Assembly: GCF_018698455.1 (NCBI RefSeq)
Contig: NZ_JABIOQ010000023.1
Span: 1 to 55,854, forward strand
Reading direction: 5' to 3'
Origin: Sulfurimonas sp.
GTDB taxonomy: Bacteria > Campylobacterota > Campylobacteria > Campylobacterales > Sulfurimonadaceae
DNA length: 55,854 nucleotides
Part shown: positions 1 to 6,729 of the stretch, piece by piece
Numbering within the stretch: position 1 is the stretch's first letter
How the letters are laid out: each line of letters opens with the position of its first letter
Notes under the pieces: generated by a model
Told to the model about the DNA's origin: nothing
The model's database searches: none
The model's input: only the letters and a program-made list of their open reading frames with translations
Program-made: the position numbers and the translations under genes

Positions 1-1
1 A

Positions 2-136
2 CAAGATAGAAACATCGCTATAATGAATGCACATTTAGATGGATACTCACAAGCGAGTATCGCAAGTTATCTCAATCTTTCTAAATCTTTGATTAGCAAA
101 GTTGTAAAAAGTGGAGATTCATTCACAGGGGTGTAG
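2..136 (+). CDS. C-terminal end of a REP-associated (RAYT-like) transposase, cut by the window edge
   Basis: The frame is open from base 2 to the TAG at 134-136 and encodes 44 residues. They include a helix-turn-helix-like stretch (SQASIASYLNLSKSLISKVV) ending in SGDSFTGV. I associate this type of C-terminal HTH tail with the IS200-like tyrosine transposases (RAYTs) of epsilonproteobacteria, which act on REP-type repeats. The last 28 nt of the gene are themselves a repeat found twice more in inverted orientation (1514-1541 and 4511-4538). The catalytic HUH domain lies outside the window, so the family call rests on the tail and the repeats only. Confidence 0.6.
   Translation, partial: QDRNIAIMNAHLDGYSQASIASYLNLSKSLISKVVKSGDSFTGV
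109..136 (+). repeat. 28-nt RAYT-associated repeat, copy A
   Basis: The segment is the coding end of the transposase tail and matches the reverse complement of 1514-1541 at 27 of 28 positions and of 4511-4538 at 24 of 28. The core in this orientation is TTCACAGGGGTGTAG. Copies A and B face each other and enclose 144-1513, like a stretched REP doublet. Confidence 0.8.
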
Positions 137-143
137 TTTTAAT

Positions 144-1067
144 ATGAAAAAGTCAATTTTAATTTTATTCGTTATTGTATTAATAACAGATTTGGTAGCA
201 GATAATTCTTTAAAACAATATAGGTTTAAAGTAAAGGAACATAAAAATGGTGTGTTAAAGGTTGTAGCTTTCTTACGAAATAAGGAAGCATACAAAAATC
301 CCAAATATTATGATTTTAGAAAAATTATTGTGAAATTAGGTGATGAAATTATTTACAATGTGTCGACAAATAATAAACAATCTTCCTCGAATCTATTATA
401 TTTTTATGCCTTAGATAACAAAAGCATCTCAGAAGTTGAATTTATTATTACTGAGAATAGGAAAATAGAACATTACTTTGTAAAAATTAGAAGAAAACAA
501 ATAGGAAGTAATAGATATCCAAAACTAACAAGTAATCCTATAAGCCCATTAATCACTACAAAGGCTAGTAATGATAAGGATATAAAAAAGAAGCTTTGGA
601 ATGCAACAAATTTTACAGATGCAACAGAAATGTTTTATCAAACAAAAAAAATAATAGATATTGAATATAAAGTAGATACAAAATTTGATGATGGAAAAGG
701 TAGAACAATTATAGATCCTGTTAAGTTTACAGAATTTAGAATATTTTCTAAAAAAGATCTAGAGTCGGTAATGATATTAACAACAAGAGGTACTTATGTT
801 GTTAAGGCAATTATGAAGATTCCAAAAAGACAAAATATAGGTTACAGTTATATAGAAAGATGCGGGAGCCTTATAACTGATTGTGGAACTTCATTAAGTA
901 AAGAGGTTATTTCATTTGGGTTTCCAAATATTCGTATTATGCAAAATGATTTTGTGGATATTCTTTACAAAACTAGAGATGGAAAAATATATAGGCAAAA
1001 GATTAAGAACTTTTTAAGCACTACAAGTGAAGCTTATTCAGCTTTACCAATAAATATAGAATTATAA
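144..1067 (+). CDS. Predicted exported protein of unknown function
   Basis: The protein has 307 residues. It starts with a clear Sec-type signal sequence (MKKSILILFVIVLITDLVA, then DNS), so it is probably periplasmic. ATG at 144 is preferred over the longer reading from 111 because it begins the signal peptide directly and has a GGGG stretch about 10 nt upstream. The mature part is rich in alternating hydrophobic residues, suggesting beta structure. Two segments (about residues 30-115 and 190-295) look loosely SoxZ-like (a hydrophobic strand, then a final basic strand), but I do not assert homology. Two cysteines lie close together near residues 245-251. The gene sits between two inverted copies of the RAYT repeat. 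No neighbour suggests a function. Confidence 0.65.
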   Translation: MKKSILILFVIVLITDLVADNSLKQYRFKVKEHKNGVLKVVAFLRNKEAYKNPKYYDFRKIIVKLGDEIIYNVSTNNKQSSSNLLYFYALDNKSISEVEFIITENRKIEHYFVKIRRKQIGSNRYPKLTSNPISPLITTKASNDKDIKKKLWNATNFTDATEMFYQTKKIIDIEYKVDTKFDDGKGRTIIDPVKFTEFRIFSKKDLESVMILTTRGTYVVKAIMKIPKRQNIGYSYIERCGSLITDCGTSLSKEVISFGFPNIRIMQNDFVDILYKTRDGKIYRQKIKNFLSTTSEAYSALPINIEL

Positions 1068-1290
1068 AATACTAAAGGATATAAACATAACAATAGATAC
1101 ATATATAAATAAATATAAATTACCAACACAACAAGCTGCTATTTTACGAGTGTTTGCCAATAATTATAAGATTAAAAATGGTGTGGAATTAACTATTCCT
1201 TTTAAAACACTATCATCTTCTTCATATGGAGGATCTTTTGGAGGTATTTCTAACTCAATAGTAACTATAAATCTTAACTTTCGCACCTAA
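1060..1290 (+). other. Open frame without ATG, possible gene remnant
   Basis: A frame running from just after a TAG at 1057 to TAA at 1288-1290 encodes about 76 residues of protein-like sequence (for example KYKLPTQQAAILRVFANNYK, then a Gly/Ser-rich GGSFGG part). It has no ATG; GTG codons occur only well inside. It starts at the stop of the exported protein, so it could be a decayed 3' extension or an unrelated fragment. The rest of 1068-1480 shows nothing convincing apart from a TATAAT at 1442-1447. Confidence 0.25.
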
Positions 1291-1480
1291 TATTAATCAA
1301 CAAATAGCATAATAAAACCAAAACCACATACTACAGAGCAATTAAACTCATAACTCTATACAAAATAGTGAAAGATATGAAGGTGTAAATATATTTTCTA
1401 TATTCATTCTCAATAAAATCCTATTAATAGGGGTTTAAGAGTATAATTCTACTTCTAAATCAAATCTAAAAGAGCCAGAA

Positions 1481-1719
1481 ATGATAGCTGAACAACTGAT
1501 AAATATTCTAGAGCTACACCCCAGTGAATGAATCTCCACTTTAAAAAGGAAAAGCCAAAAATGCAACCCCTGAAAAAAGCTGCTAAATCTAATCTCTCTA
1601 GAACACTGAAAACATTACAAAGATATGGCATAGTAGAACTTCATAAACAAAACAATGCTCTAGTTCCAGAGGTTAAAGCTACTCACTTTAAAGTTGAGTT
1701 TGGGCTTGATGCTGCTTAA
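1481..1719 (+). pseudogene. Broken HTH regulator (MarR/HVO_A0114-like), disrupted by the RAYT repeat
   Basis: An ATG at 1481 begins MIAEQLINILEL and runs into the repeat at 1514-1541, where the frame ends in TGA. Beyond the repeat another frame (from 1528) reads through AAKSNLSRTLKTLQRYGIVE and ends VPEVKATHFKVEFGL, typical of the winged-helix C-terminus of small HVO_A0114-type regulators: recognition helix, beta wing, then a conserved VxxxxxxVEFGL-like strand. A TATAAT at 1442-1447 could be the original promoter. The simplest reading is an intact regulator gene split by insertion of the repeat, with loss of the middle. The 63-residue frame from 1528 could still be translated, but probably not as a functional regulator. 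Confidence 0.5.
1514..1541 (-). repeat. 28-nt RAYT-associated repeat, copy B
   Basis: It is the reverse complement of 109-136 with one mismatch (27/28). It lies inside the broken regulator gene and creates the TGA that ends its first frame. Confidence 0.8.
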
Positions 1720-1737
1720 AAGTTAAATATAAAATAT

Positions 1738-1794
1738 CCGTAATATATTATAGAATTATCTATATTTATGCTATAATTCTTTAATATATTACGG
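1738..1794. promoter_or_regulatory. Promoter and long inverted repeat controlling the HipBA-like pair
   Basis: The arms 1738-1759 and 1773-1794 are 22 nt each and pair with a single mismatch. Each arm carries CCGTAATATATTA or its complement. A consensus TATAAT (1772-1777) overlaps the inner edge of the right arm, so a protein bound to both arms would cover the promoter. HipB-type antitoxins autorepress through such palindromes. The antitoxin start codon follows 25 nt downstream. Confidence 0.65.
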
Positions 1795-1818
1795 AGTTTT
1801 TATTTTAAAGGAATTGCA

Positions 1819-2094
1819 GTGAACAAGTTATCAAATATAAACAACTATGAGTTTATGACATCTAATGAAATAGCTAAAGTAATTGGCAAGCGTGTTAAAA
1901 CTGTTCGTAAAAAACAGTTCAGCTCTCAAAAGATATTTGCTCAACATATTGGAATGCCTGAAGAAACATATGCAAGGTTTGAAAGAACAGGACTGATTTC
2001 TTTTACAGGATTGATTTCTGTTGCAAGGGGTCTTGAAAATCTCGAAGAAATTATAGAACTATTTGCCAAAAAAAAAGAAGTTATACAATGGTAA
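1819..2094 (+). CDS. hipB: HipB-like HTH antitoxin
   Basis: This 91-residue protein starts at GTG, with AAAGG about 7 nt upstream and a long inverted-repeat operator before it. An Xre-type HTH spans about residues 22-72 (IGKRVKTVRKKQFSSQKIFA, then HIGMPEETYARFERTG). It ends ten bases before the HipA-like kinase. HipB proteins neutralise HipA and repress the operon by binding palindromic operators, and the arrangement fits this. The name is by position and HTH type; residue-level similarity to E. coli HipB cannot be measured here. It lacks the long C-terminal tail of some HipB proteins. Confidence 0.75.
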   Translation: MNKLSNINNYEFMTSNEIAKVIGKRVKTVRKKQFSSQKIFAQHIGMPEETYARFERTGLISFTGLISVARGLENLEEIIELFAKKKEVIQW

Positions 2095-2104
2095 GGAATA
2101 AAGG

Positions 2105-3358
2105 ATGGAAATAACAGTAAAAGCATGGGGAGAAAGGGTAGCTAAACTAAAAGAAGTTGATGGGATTAGCTATTTTTCTTTTGCTCCAGATTGTAAACAA
2201 AATTTCTCGCCTATTAAGATGCCAACAAAAGGAAAAACATATGAGTTTTCACATCTAGCTTATCAAAGAGGATTACCAGGATTGATTAATGATTCTCTAC
2301 CTGGTGTATATGGAAAAGAATTTCTTGATGAATTTTTCATGAAACACTTTAAATATACACCTAGTTATCTAGAAACCTTACAATTTCTCGGTGAAAATAC
2401 AATGGGTGCTCTTAGTTTTGAGCCTGGGCTAGACATAAAAGAAAAAAGAAGTAATCTAATACTTGACGCTACAGAGCTATACAGCGAAACTAAAGCAGCT
2501 CTTAGAGGTGAAGCAGACTTCTCTATTAAAGAAGTTATAGCGATATCAAACTCAGCCGCTTCTGGAGCTAGACCAAAAGCAATTGTGGGCTATAATCCTA
2601 ATAACGAGAAAATGTTTGTATCACAAAAGTATAAGTCACTTCCTGATGGATACAAACATTCAATTGTAAAGTTTGACAATTTACTTTATAAAAGTAATTT
2701 AAATAGTATTTCAAGTAAAGAGATTTATTCTCAGACAAAAGCAGAATACTTATATTCTTTAGTTGCAAAAAGAGTTGGAATTAAAATGCCTAATACACAC
2801 TTAGTGGAATTAGATGGACATTCTCATTTCGTTGTTGAACGATTTGATATATCACTTGAGAACTCAGAATTAAAACGATACCATATGCACTCCTTGTCCG
2901 GATTAATGCACCAAAATCCAGCAGAAACAACTTTTGATTATACAAATTTGTTTAGACTTGGGGATAATCTCAATATACCCCATCAGGATAAAATACAATT
3001 CTTTAAAACAATGATATTTAATTGGATATTTGGGAATAAAGATGACCATACGAGAAATTTTTCTTACTTAATGGATAGTGATGGAAAATGGAGAGGATCC
3101 CCTGCATATGACTTAACTTTTTCTACTAATACAAAACATCAAATGATGTTTAACTATATAGATGGATACAGTTTAACCAGAAAGGACATTATAAATATAG
3201 GTCAAGAGTTTGGGCTTAATGGAGCAGAGGAAATCATAGATACAATGATAGATGCAAAACATACTTATCTTCTTGAACTTTGCATACAGTACAATATGAA
3301 AAACTGGTATAAAGATATACTGCAATCAACTAGTCATATAAAAAAAAATGCTAAATAA
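2105..3358 (+). CDS. hipA: HipA-like serine/threonine kinase toxin
   Basis: The protein has 417 residues, close to the usual 410-440 for HipA. HipA kinases phosphorylate a translation component (Glu-tRNA synthetase in E. coli) and induce dormancy. Visible features: the Gly-rich activation segment SAASGARPKAIVG (about residues 149-161), an ATP-binding lysine in HSIVKF (about 185-190), VVERFD (about 245-250), the catalytic NKDDH motif (N311, D313, D314, H315) and the metal-binding SPAYDLTF (D336). All catalytic residues appear present, so the kinase is probably active. It lies 10 nt after the antitoxin gene and shares its promoter. The BatD-like gene overlaps its 3' end by 11 nt, so that gene may be co-transcribed. 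A phosphorylatable-loop autoinhibition role for the Gly-rich segment is known for the family only. Confidence 0.88.
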   Translation: MEITVKAWGERVAKLKEVDGISYFSFAPDCKQNFSPIKMPTKGKTYEFSHLAYQRGLPGLINDSLPGVYGKEFLDEFFMKHFKYTPSYLETLQFLGENTMGALSFEPGLDIKEKRSNLILDATELYSETKAALRGEADFSIKEVIAISNSAASGARPKAIVGYNPNNEKMFVSQKYKSLPDGYKHSIVKFDNLLYKSNLNSISSKEIYSQTKAEYLYSLVAKRVGIKMPNTHLVELDGHSHFVVERFDISLENSELKRYHMHSLSGLMHQNPAETTFDYTNLFRLGDNLNIPHQDKIQFFKTMIFNWIFGNKDDHTRNFSYLMDSDGKWRGSPAYDLTFSTNTKHQMMFNYIDGYSLTRKDIINIGQEFGLNGAEEIIDTMIDAKHTYLLELCIQYNMKNWYKDILQSTSHIKKNAK

Positions 3359-4484
3359 AAGACTACTGATGAGAAAAAGCCTTACTAGCATAGTTGTTTT
3401 TTTAGTAGTTATACTACTTGACTTAAGTGCCTCCACATATAAATGGAGTGCACAAGCAGATAAAAAAACAGCCTATGTAAATGAAGCAATTTTTCTCAAC
3501 TATGTATGTGAGTTTAGTGATGCTACTGAGCTTTATACCATAGACTTTAATCCAGTACAAGATAATGAAGACTTTACTATAAAGCTTCTAAAAGAGAGCC
3601 AAGCAATAAAAAACTCCAAAAGAGTCAACACTTATGAGTATATGGCATATGTAAAAAGAGAAGGCCCAATCTCTTTTGATTTTGACATAGCTATGAAAAA
3701 GACGACACAAGAATCAATAGAGTCAACAACCAAGGGACATTATGATGATTCTGTACGTGCATCGTTTATCTCAGTTCCTATGAAACAGTTAGCTCTCTCC
3801 ATAAATATTAAAGAGACTCCCTCAAAACTAGTTGGCGAGTTTGCTTTAGAGGTCAAACAAGATATACCTAAGCTTAACGCATACCAGCCTTATCATTTGG
3901 AGATAGAGATACAGGGAGTTGGAAACTTCTTTAATATAGCTCCTGTTAGTTATATTATCGATGGTGTGAAGGTATTTACCCAAGGGGTGGTTTTAAAGAC
4001 TGACTTATCCCAAGGTGGAGAAAAAGGTGTTTGGAGCCAGAAGTTTGCCTTTGTGAGTGAAAAATCATTTGTCATACCTGAAGTAGCCATCGAGTACTTT
4101 GATGTAAAAAGTGGTAAATTAAAGGTACTTACAGTTGATGGAGTAAATGTTAGTGTAGAGAAGTCTGTGTACAAAAAAGAAGACCTACTTGATATAAAAG
4201 AAAAAAAATATTTATTCTATAAAAAAGAGTTCTTGTATTTCCCATTAATCTTTTTAGTTGGTTTCTTGATGGCAAAAATTAAATTAAAGAAAAAAAAACC
4301 ACAGAACTCACAAGAAAAACTCTTTTTCAACAGTATTAAAGAGACGACTTCTTTAGCAAAACTATGTTTTCTTTTGGTGAATAAAGATGCAAAAAAGTAT
4401 GAAGAACTAATCTCTAAAATAGACTCAAAAGAAATTACATCTTTAAAAAAAGCTAAAAATATAGTATCAAAAAGCATCTTGTAA
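3348..4484 (+). CDS. BatD-like membrane protein (oxygen-tolerance family)
   Basis: The protein has 378 residues. It has an N-terminal signal/anchor (about residues 8-29), a large beta-rich periplasmic region that starts with YKWSAQADKKTAYVNEAIFL, one C-terminal transmembrane segment (about residues 295-312), then a Lys-rich cytoplasmic tail. This is the layout of BatD, a component of the MoxR-BatA/B/C/D membrane complexes linked to stress or oxygen tolerance. No moxR or batA-like gene is nearby, so it is an orphan in this window. The start at 3348 overlaps the HipA stop; ATG at 3369 gives a more compact signal peptide. Neither has a good Shine-Dalgarno, so coupling to hipA translation is likely. 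Confidence 0.65.
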   Translation: MLNKRLLMRKSLTSIVVFLVVILLDLSASTYKWSAQADKKTAYVNEAIFLNYVCEFSDATELYTIDFNPVQDNEDFTIKLLKESQAIKNSKRVNTYEYMAYVKREGPISFDFDIAMKKTTQESIESTTKGHYDDSVRASFISVPMKQLALSINIKETPSKLVGEFALEVKQDIPKLNAYQPYHLEIEIQGVGNFFNIAPVSYIIDGVKVFTQGVVLKTDLSQGGEKGVWSQKFAFVSEKSFVIPEVAIEYFDVKSGKLKVLTVDGVNVSVEKSVYKKEDLLDIKEKKYLFYKKEFLYFPLIFLVGFLMAKIKLKKKKPQNSQEKLFFNSIKETTSLAKLCFLLVNKDAKKYEELISKIDSKEITSLKKAKNIVSKSIL

Positions 4485-4510
4485 ACTTTTTTTCAAATTT
4501 ACACCCCAAT

Positions 4511-4538
4511 TTATACCCCTGTGAGTGAATTTCCACTT
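4511..4538 (-). repeat. 28-nt RAYT-associated repeat, copy C
   Basis: It matches the reverse complement of 109-136 at 24 of 28 positions. A partial further copy (TTACACCCC) starts about 14 nt upstream. It lies in the gap between the BatD-like gene and the HicA promoter. Confidence 0.65.
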
Positions 4539-4614
4539 TTCTAAAAAATTCTTTCAAATTGTAATATTTTCCTAGGTTACTTTATTTTTATGAAATAATA
4601 TAAAAAAGATAATA

Positions 4615-4643
4615 TTGATTTTGCAACTAAAAAATGGTATCAT
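4615..4643 (+). promoter_or_regulatory. Promoter of the hicAB unit
   Basis: TTGATT (4615-4620) and TATCAT (4638-4643) are separated by 17 nt. The predicted transcript start falls at about 4650, on the ATG of hicA. The toxin mRNA could therefore be leaderless. Confidence 0.5.
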
Positions 4644-4649
4644 ATCGTT

Positions 4650-4904
4650 ATGAGTAGAAAAGATAAACTGCTTCAAAGATTTTTACATATGCCTATAAAA
4701 AAAGATTTAACTTTTAGTGAGTTAGAAACTCTTCTTGTAACGTACGGATATGTAAAAATAGAGGGGAATGGCTCTGCCGTAAAGTTTTTCAACAGAGAAA
4801 AAGATAGTTTGATAAACTTACATAAACCACACCCGGGCAATATTTTAAAAATATATCTCATTAAGCAGATTCAAGAAAAACTGAGGGAGGTTTGTGATGG
4901 CTAA
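4650..4904 (+). CDS. hicA: HicA-family mRNA interferase toxin
   Basis: This 84-residue protein has the dsRBD-like HicA fold signature: a helix with SELETLLVTYGYVKIEGNGSA, then VKFFN and the conserved LHKPHPGNILKIYLIKQI. HicA toxins cleave mRNA and are held by HicB. The GSH histidine of E. coli-type HicA is replaced here (NGSAVKF), as in the HKPHPGN-type branch, in which the HKPH histidines may take its place. No Shine-Dalgarno lies before 4650, so the mRNA may be leaderless; an internal ATG at 4689 would remove the first helix. The hicB start codon lies inside its 3' end. Confidence 0.8.
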   Translation: MSRKDKLLQRFLHMPIKKDLTFSELETLLVTYGYVKIEGNGSAVKFFNREKDSLINLHKPHPGNILKIYLIKQIQEKLREVCDG

Positions 4905-5238
4905 CACTATAGAATACAAAGGTTACATCGGGAGTATAGAGTACTCTAGTGAAGATAAATGTTTCTTTGGAAAACTAGAGATGATAGACGATTTAGTTAC
5001 TTTTGAGTCTGACAACGCCAATGACCTTGAAAAAAACTTTCATAACGCCGTAGATGGGTACCTTCAAACATGTAAAGAGCTTGGTAGAGAACCGCAAAAA
5101 GTGTACAAAGGTGTTTTTAATGTCAGAATAGACCCAAAACTACATAAAAAAATATATAAAGAAGCGCTAAAGTCTGGTATGTCGCTCAATGCCTTCATAC
5201 AACAAACTCTAGCGAGTAGAGTTTTCTCAACTCACTAG
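4897..5238 (+). CDS. hicB: HicB-family antitoxin
   Basis: This 113-residue antitoxin has the partial RNase H-like HicB domain at the N-terminus (YKGYIGSIEYSSEDKCFFGK, then DLEKNFHNAVDGYL). A ribbon-helix-helix DNA-binding tail follows (VFNVRIDPKLHKKIYKEALK, then SGMSLNAFIQQTL). ATG 4897 is preferred over GTG 4894 because GGGAGG (4885-4890) is then spaced 6 nt away. It overlaps hicA by 8 nt, so translation is coupled. It binds and neutralises HicA and probably represses the promoter at 4615. Confidence 0.85.
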   Translation: MANTIEYKGYIGSIEYSSEDKCFFGKLEMIDDLVTFESDNANDLEKNFHNAVDGYLQTCKELGREPQKVYKGVFNVRIDPKLHKKIYKEALKSGMSLNAFIQQTLASRVFSTH

Positions 5239-5247
5239 CAATTGTAG

Positions 5248-6729
5248 ATGAACCTCTCAAAATCCCTATACACCAAAGGCATCCAATGCCAAAAATTACT
5301 TTGGCTTAAAAAGTATAAGCCTTCTGTTCTCACTCCTCCAAATGCAGCGGCTTTGGCCGTGTTTGAAACTGGTAATGTCGTTGGTGACTTGGCTTGTGAG
5401 CTTTTTCCTGATGGCAAAGAGATCGCGTTTAGTAGAGACTACGACTCGATGATGGCCCAAACACAGGAGTATCTTGACTCTGGAGTTAGGTACATTTACG
5501 AGGCGACTTTTGCTTATGATGGCATTTTAGTTATGGTGGATGTTTTAGAAGTAAAAGCGGATGGTGTTTGCATTTACGAAGTGAAGAGTTCCACTTCGGT
5601 TAAAGACATATATCTGCATGACGTTTCCATACAGAGTTATGTTTTACAAAAGCTTGGCTTTAATGTATCTCACTCTTATGTCGTACATATAAACAACACT
5701 TATGTTAGAGATGAAGCACTCTCGCTCGAAGAGCTTTTTAGTGTAGTCGACGTCACTGAAGAAGCCTCACCTTTAGTAGATGGTGTTCCTCGCGTTTTAG
5801 CAGAGTTTGAAGAGTCTCTAAGTGACAAAGAAAGAGAACCAGACATAGACATAGGCAAACACTGTAACAAGCCTTACGAGTGTGATGCCAAAGACTACTG
5901 TTTCAAAGTTCAAAGAGACATACCTGACTACTCGGTGTTTAACATTTTCAACCTTGGAAGTAAAAAACAGTTAGAGTTGTACGAGATGGGAATTGTAAAC
6001 ATACAAGACATTCCAGAAGACTTTACCATGACTCAAAAACAAGCACAAGCGGTACAAAACTACAAGTCAAACGCTGTGCATATAGAAAAGAAAGCCATTG
6101 CTGCGTTTGTCGATACTTTGACTTATCCAATCTATCATTTAGATTTTGAGACGTTCCAGCAAGCTGTGCCTCAGTTCAAAGGTATAAAACCATTCATGCA
6201 GATTCCTTTTCAGTATTCACTTCACATAGAACACGAAGATGGAACACTTGAGCATAAAGAGTTTTTAGCAGAAGATGGCATAGACCCAAGAGAAGTACTC
6301 GTTCGCAGACTTTGCGAAGACATACCGACGAACGTAACGGTTTTAGCTTACAACATGAGTTTTGAGAAGGGTGTTATAGAAAAGTTGGCATTGCGGTACC
6401 CTGCGTTGAGTGAAACTCTCCTTGGCATTAGTGCAAACATTAAAGATCTTATGGTACCTTTTGCCAAAAAGAGTTATGTCACACCAAGTATGAATGGCAG
6501 TTACTCCATAAAGTACGTATTGCCCGCACTTGTTCCCGCAATGAGCGATGCTTATGCTGAGTTAGATGGTGTGCAAAACGGAAGTGATGCTATGAGTGCA
6601 TATGCTACGATGTCAAAACTAGAGGCGCAAGAAAAAAAGAAGCTTAGAGAGTCGCTTTTGGCTTACTGTAAACTCGACACCTTGGCGATGGTAGAAGTGT
6701 TGAAAAAACTAAGAGAGGTTAGTGAATGA
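5248..6729 (+). CDS. DUF2779 nuclease: RecB/Cas4-like domain fused to a DEDD exonuclease-like domain
   Basis: The protein has 493 residues. The N-terminal half looks like a Cas4/RecB-type PD-(D/E)XK nuclease: the metal ligands are D98 and the EVK triad E111-V112-K113 (in YEVKSST). Cysteines at C14, C206, C212 and C218 are placed like the four [4Fe-4S] ligands of Cas4/AddB. The C-terminal half (DUF2779) starts with YHLDFETF (D299, E301) and has AYNMSFEKG (about 370) and YCKLDTLAMV (near 477), a DEDD-type 3'-5' exonuclease pattern. It overlaps the dGTPase gene by 4 nt (ATGA), so the two are co-translated. Possible roles are DNA end processing or phage DNA degradation; the substrate is unknown. 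Confidence 0.75.
   Translation: MNLSKSLYTKGIQCQKLLWLKKYKPSVLTPPNAAALAVFETGNVVGDLACELFPDGKEIAFSRDYDSMMAQTQEYLDSGVRYIYEATFAYDGILVMVDVLEVKADGVCIYEVKSSTSVKDIYLHDVSIQSYVLQKLGFNVSHSYVVHINNTYVRDEALSLEELFSVVDVTEEASPLVDGVPRVLAEFEESLSDKEREPDIDIGKHCNKPYECDAKDYCFKVQRDIPDYSVFNIFNLGSKKQLELYEMGIVNIQDIPEDFTMTQKQAQAVQNYKSNAVHIEKKAIAAFVDTLTYPIYHLDFETFQQAVPQFKGIKPFMQIPFQYSLHIEHEDGTLEHKEFLAEDGIDPREVLVRRLCEDIPTNVTVLAYNMSFEKGVIEKLALRYPALSETLLGISANIKDLMVPFAKKSYVTPSMNGSYSIKYVLPALVPAMSDAYAELDGVQNGSDAMSAYATMSKLEAQEKKKLRESLLAYCKLDTLAMVEVLKKLREVSE

Noticed and set aside
111-143. Upstream start for the exported protein
   Set aside because: It overlaps the transposase end and hides the signal peptide; ATG 144 begins the signal sequence.
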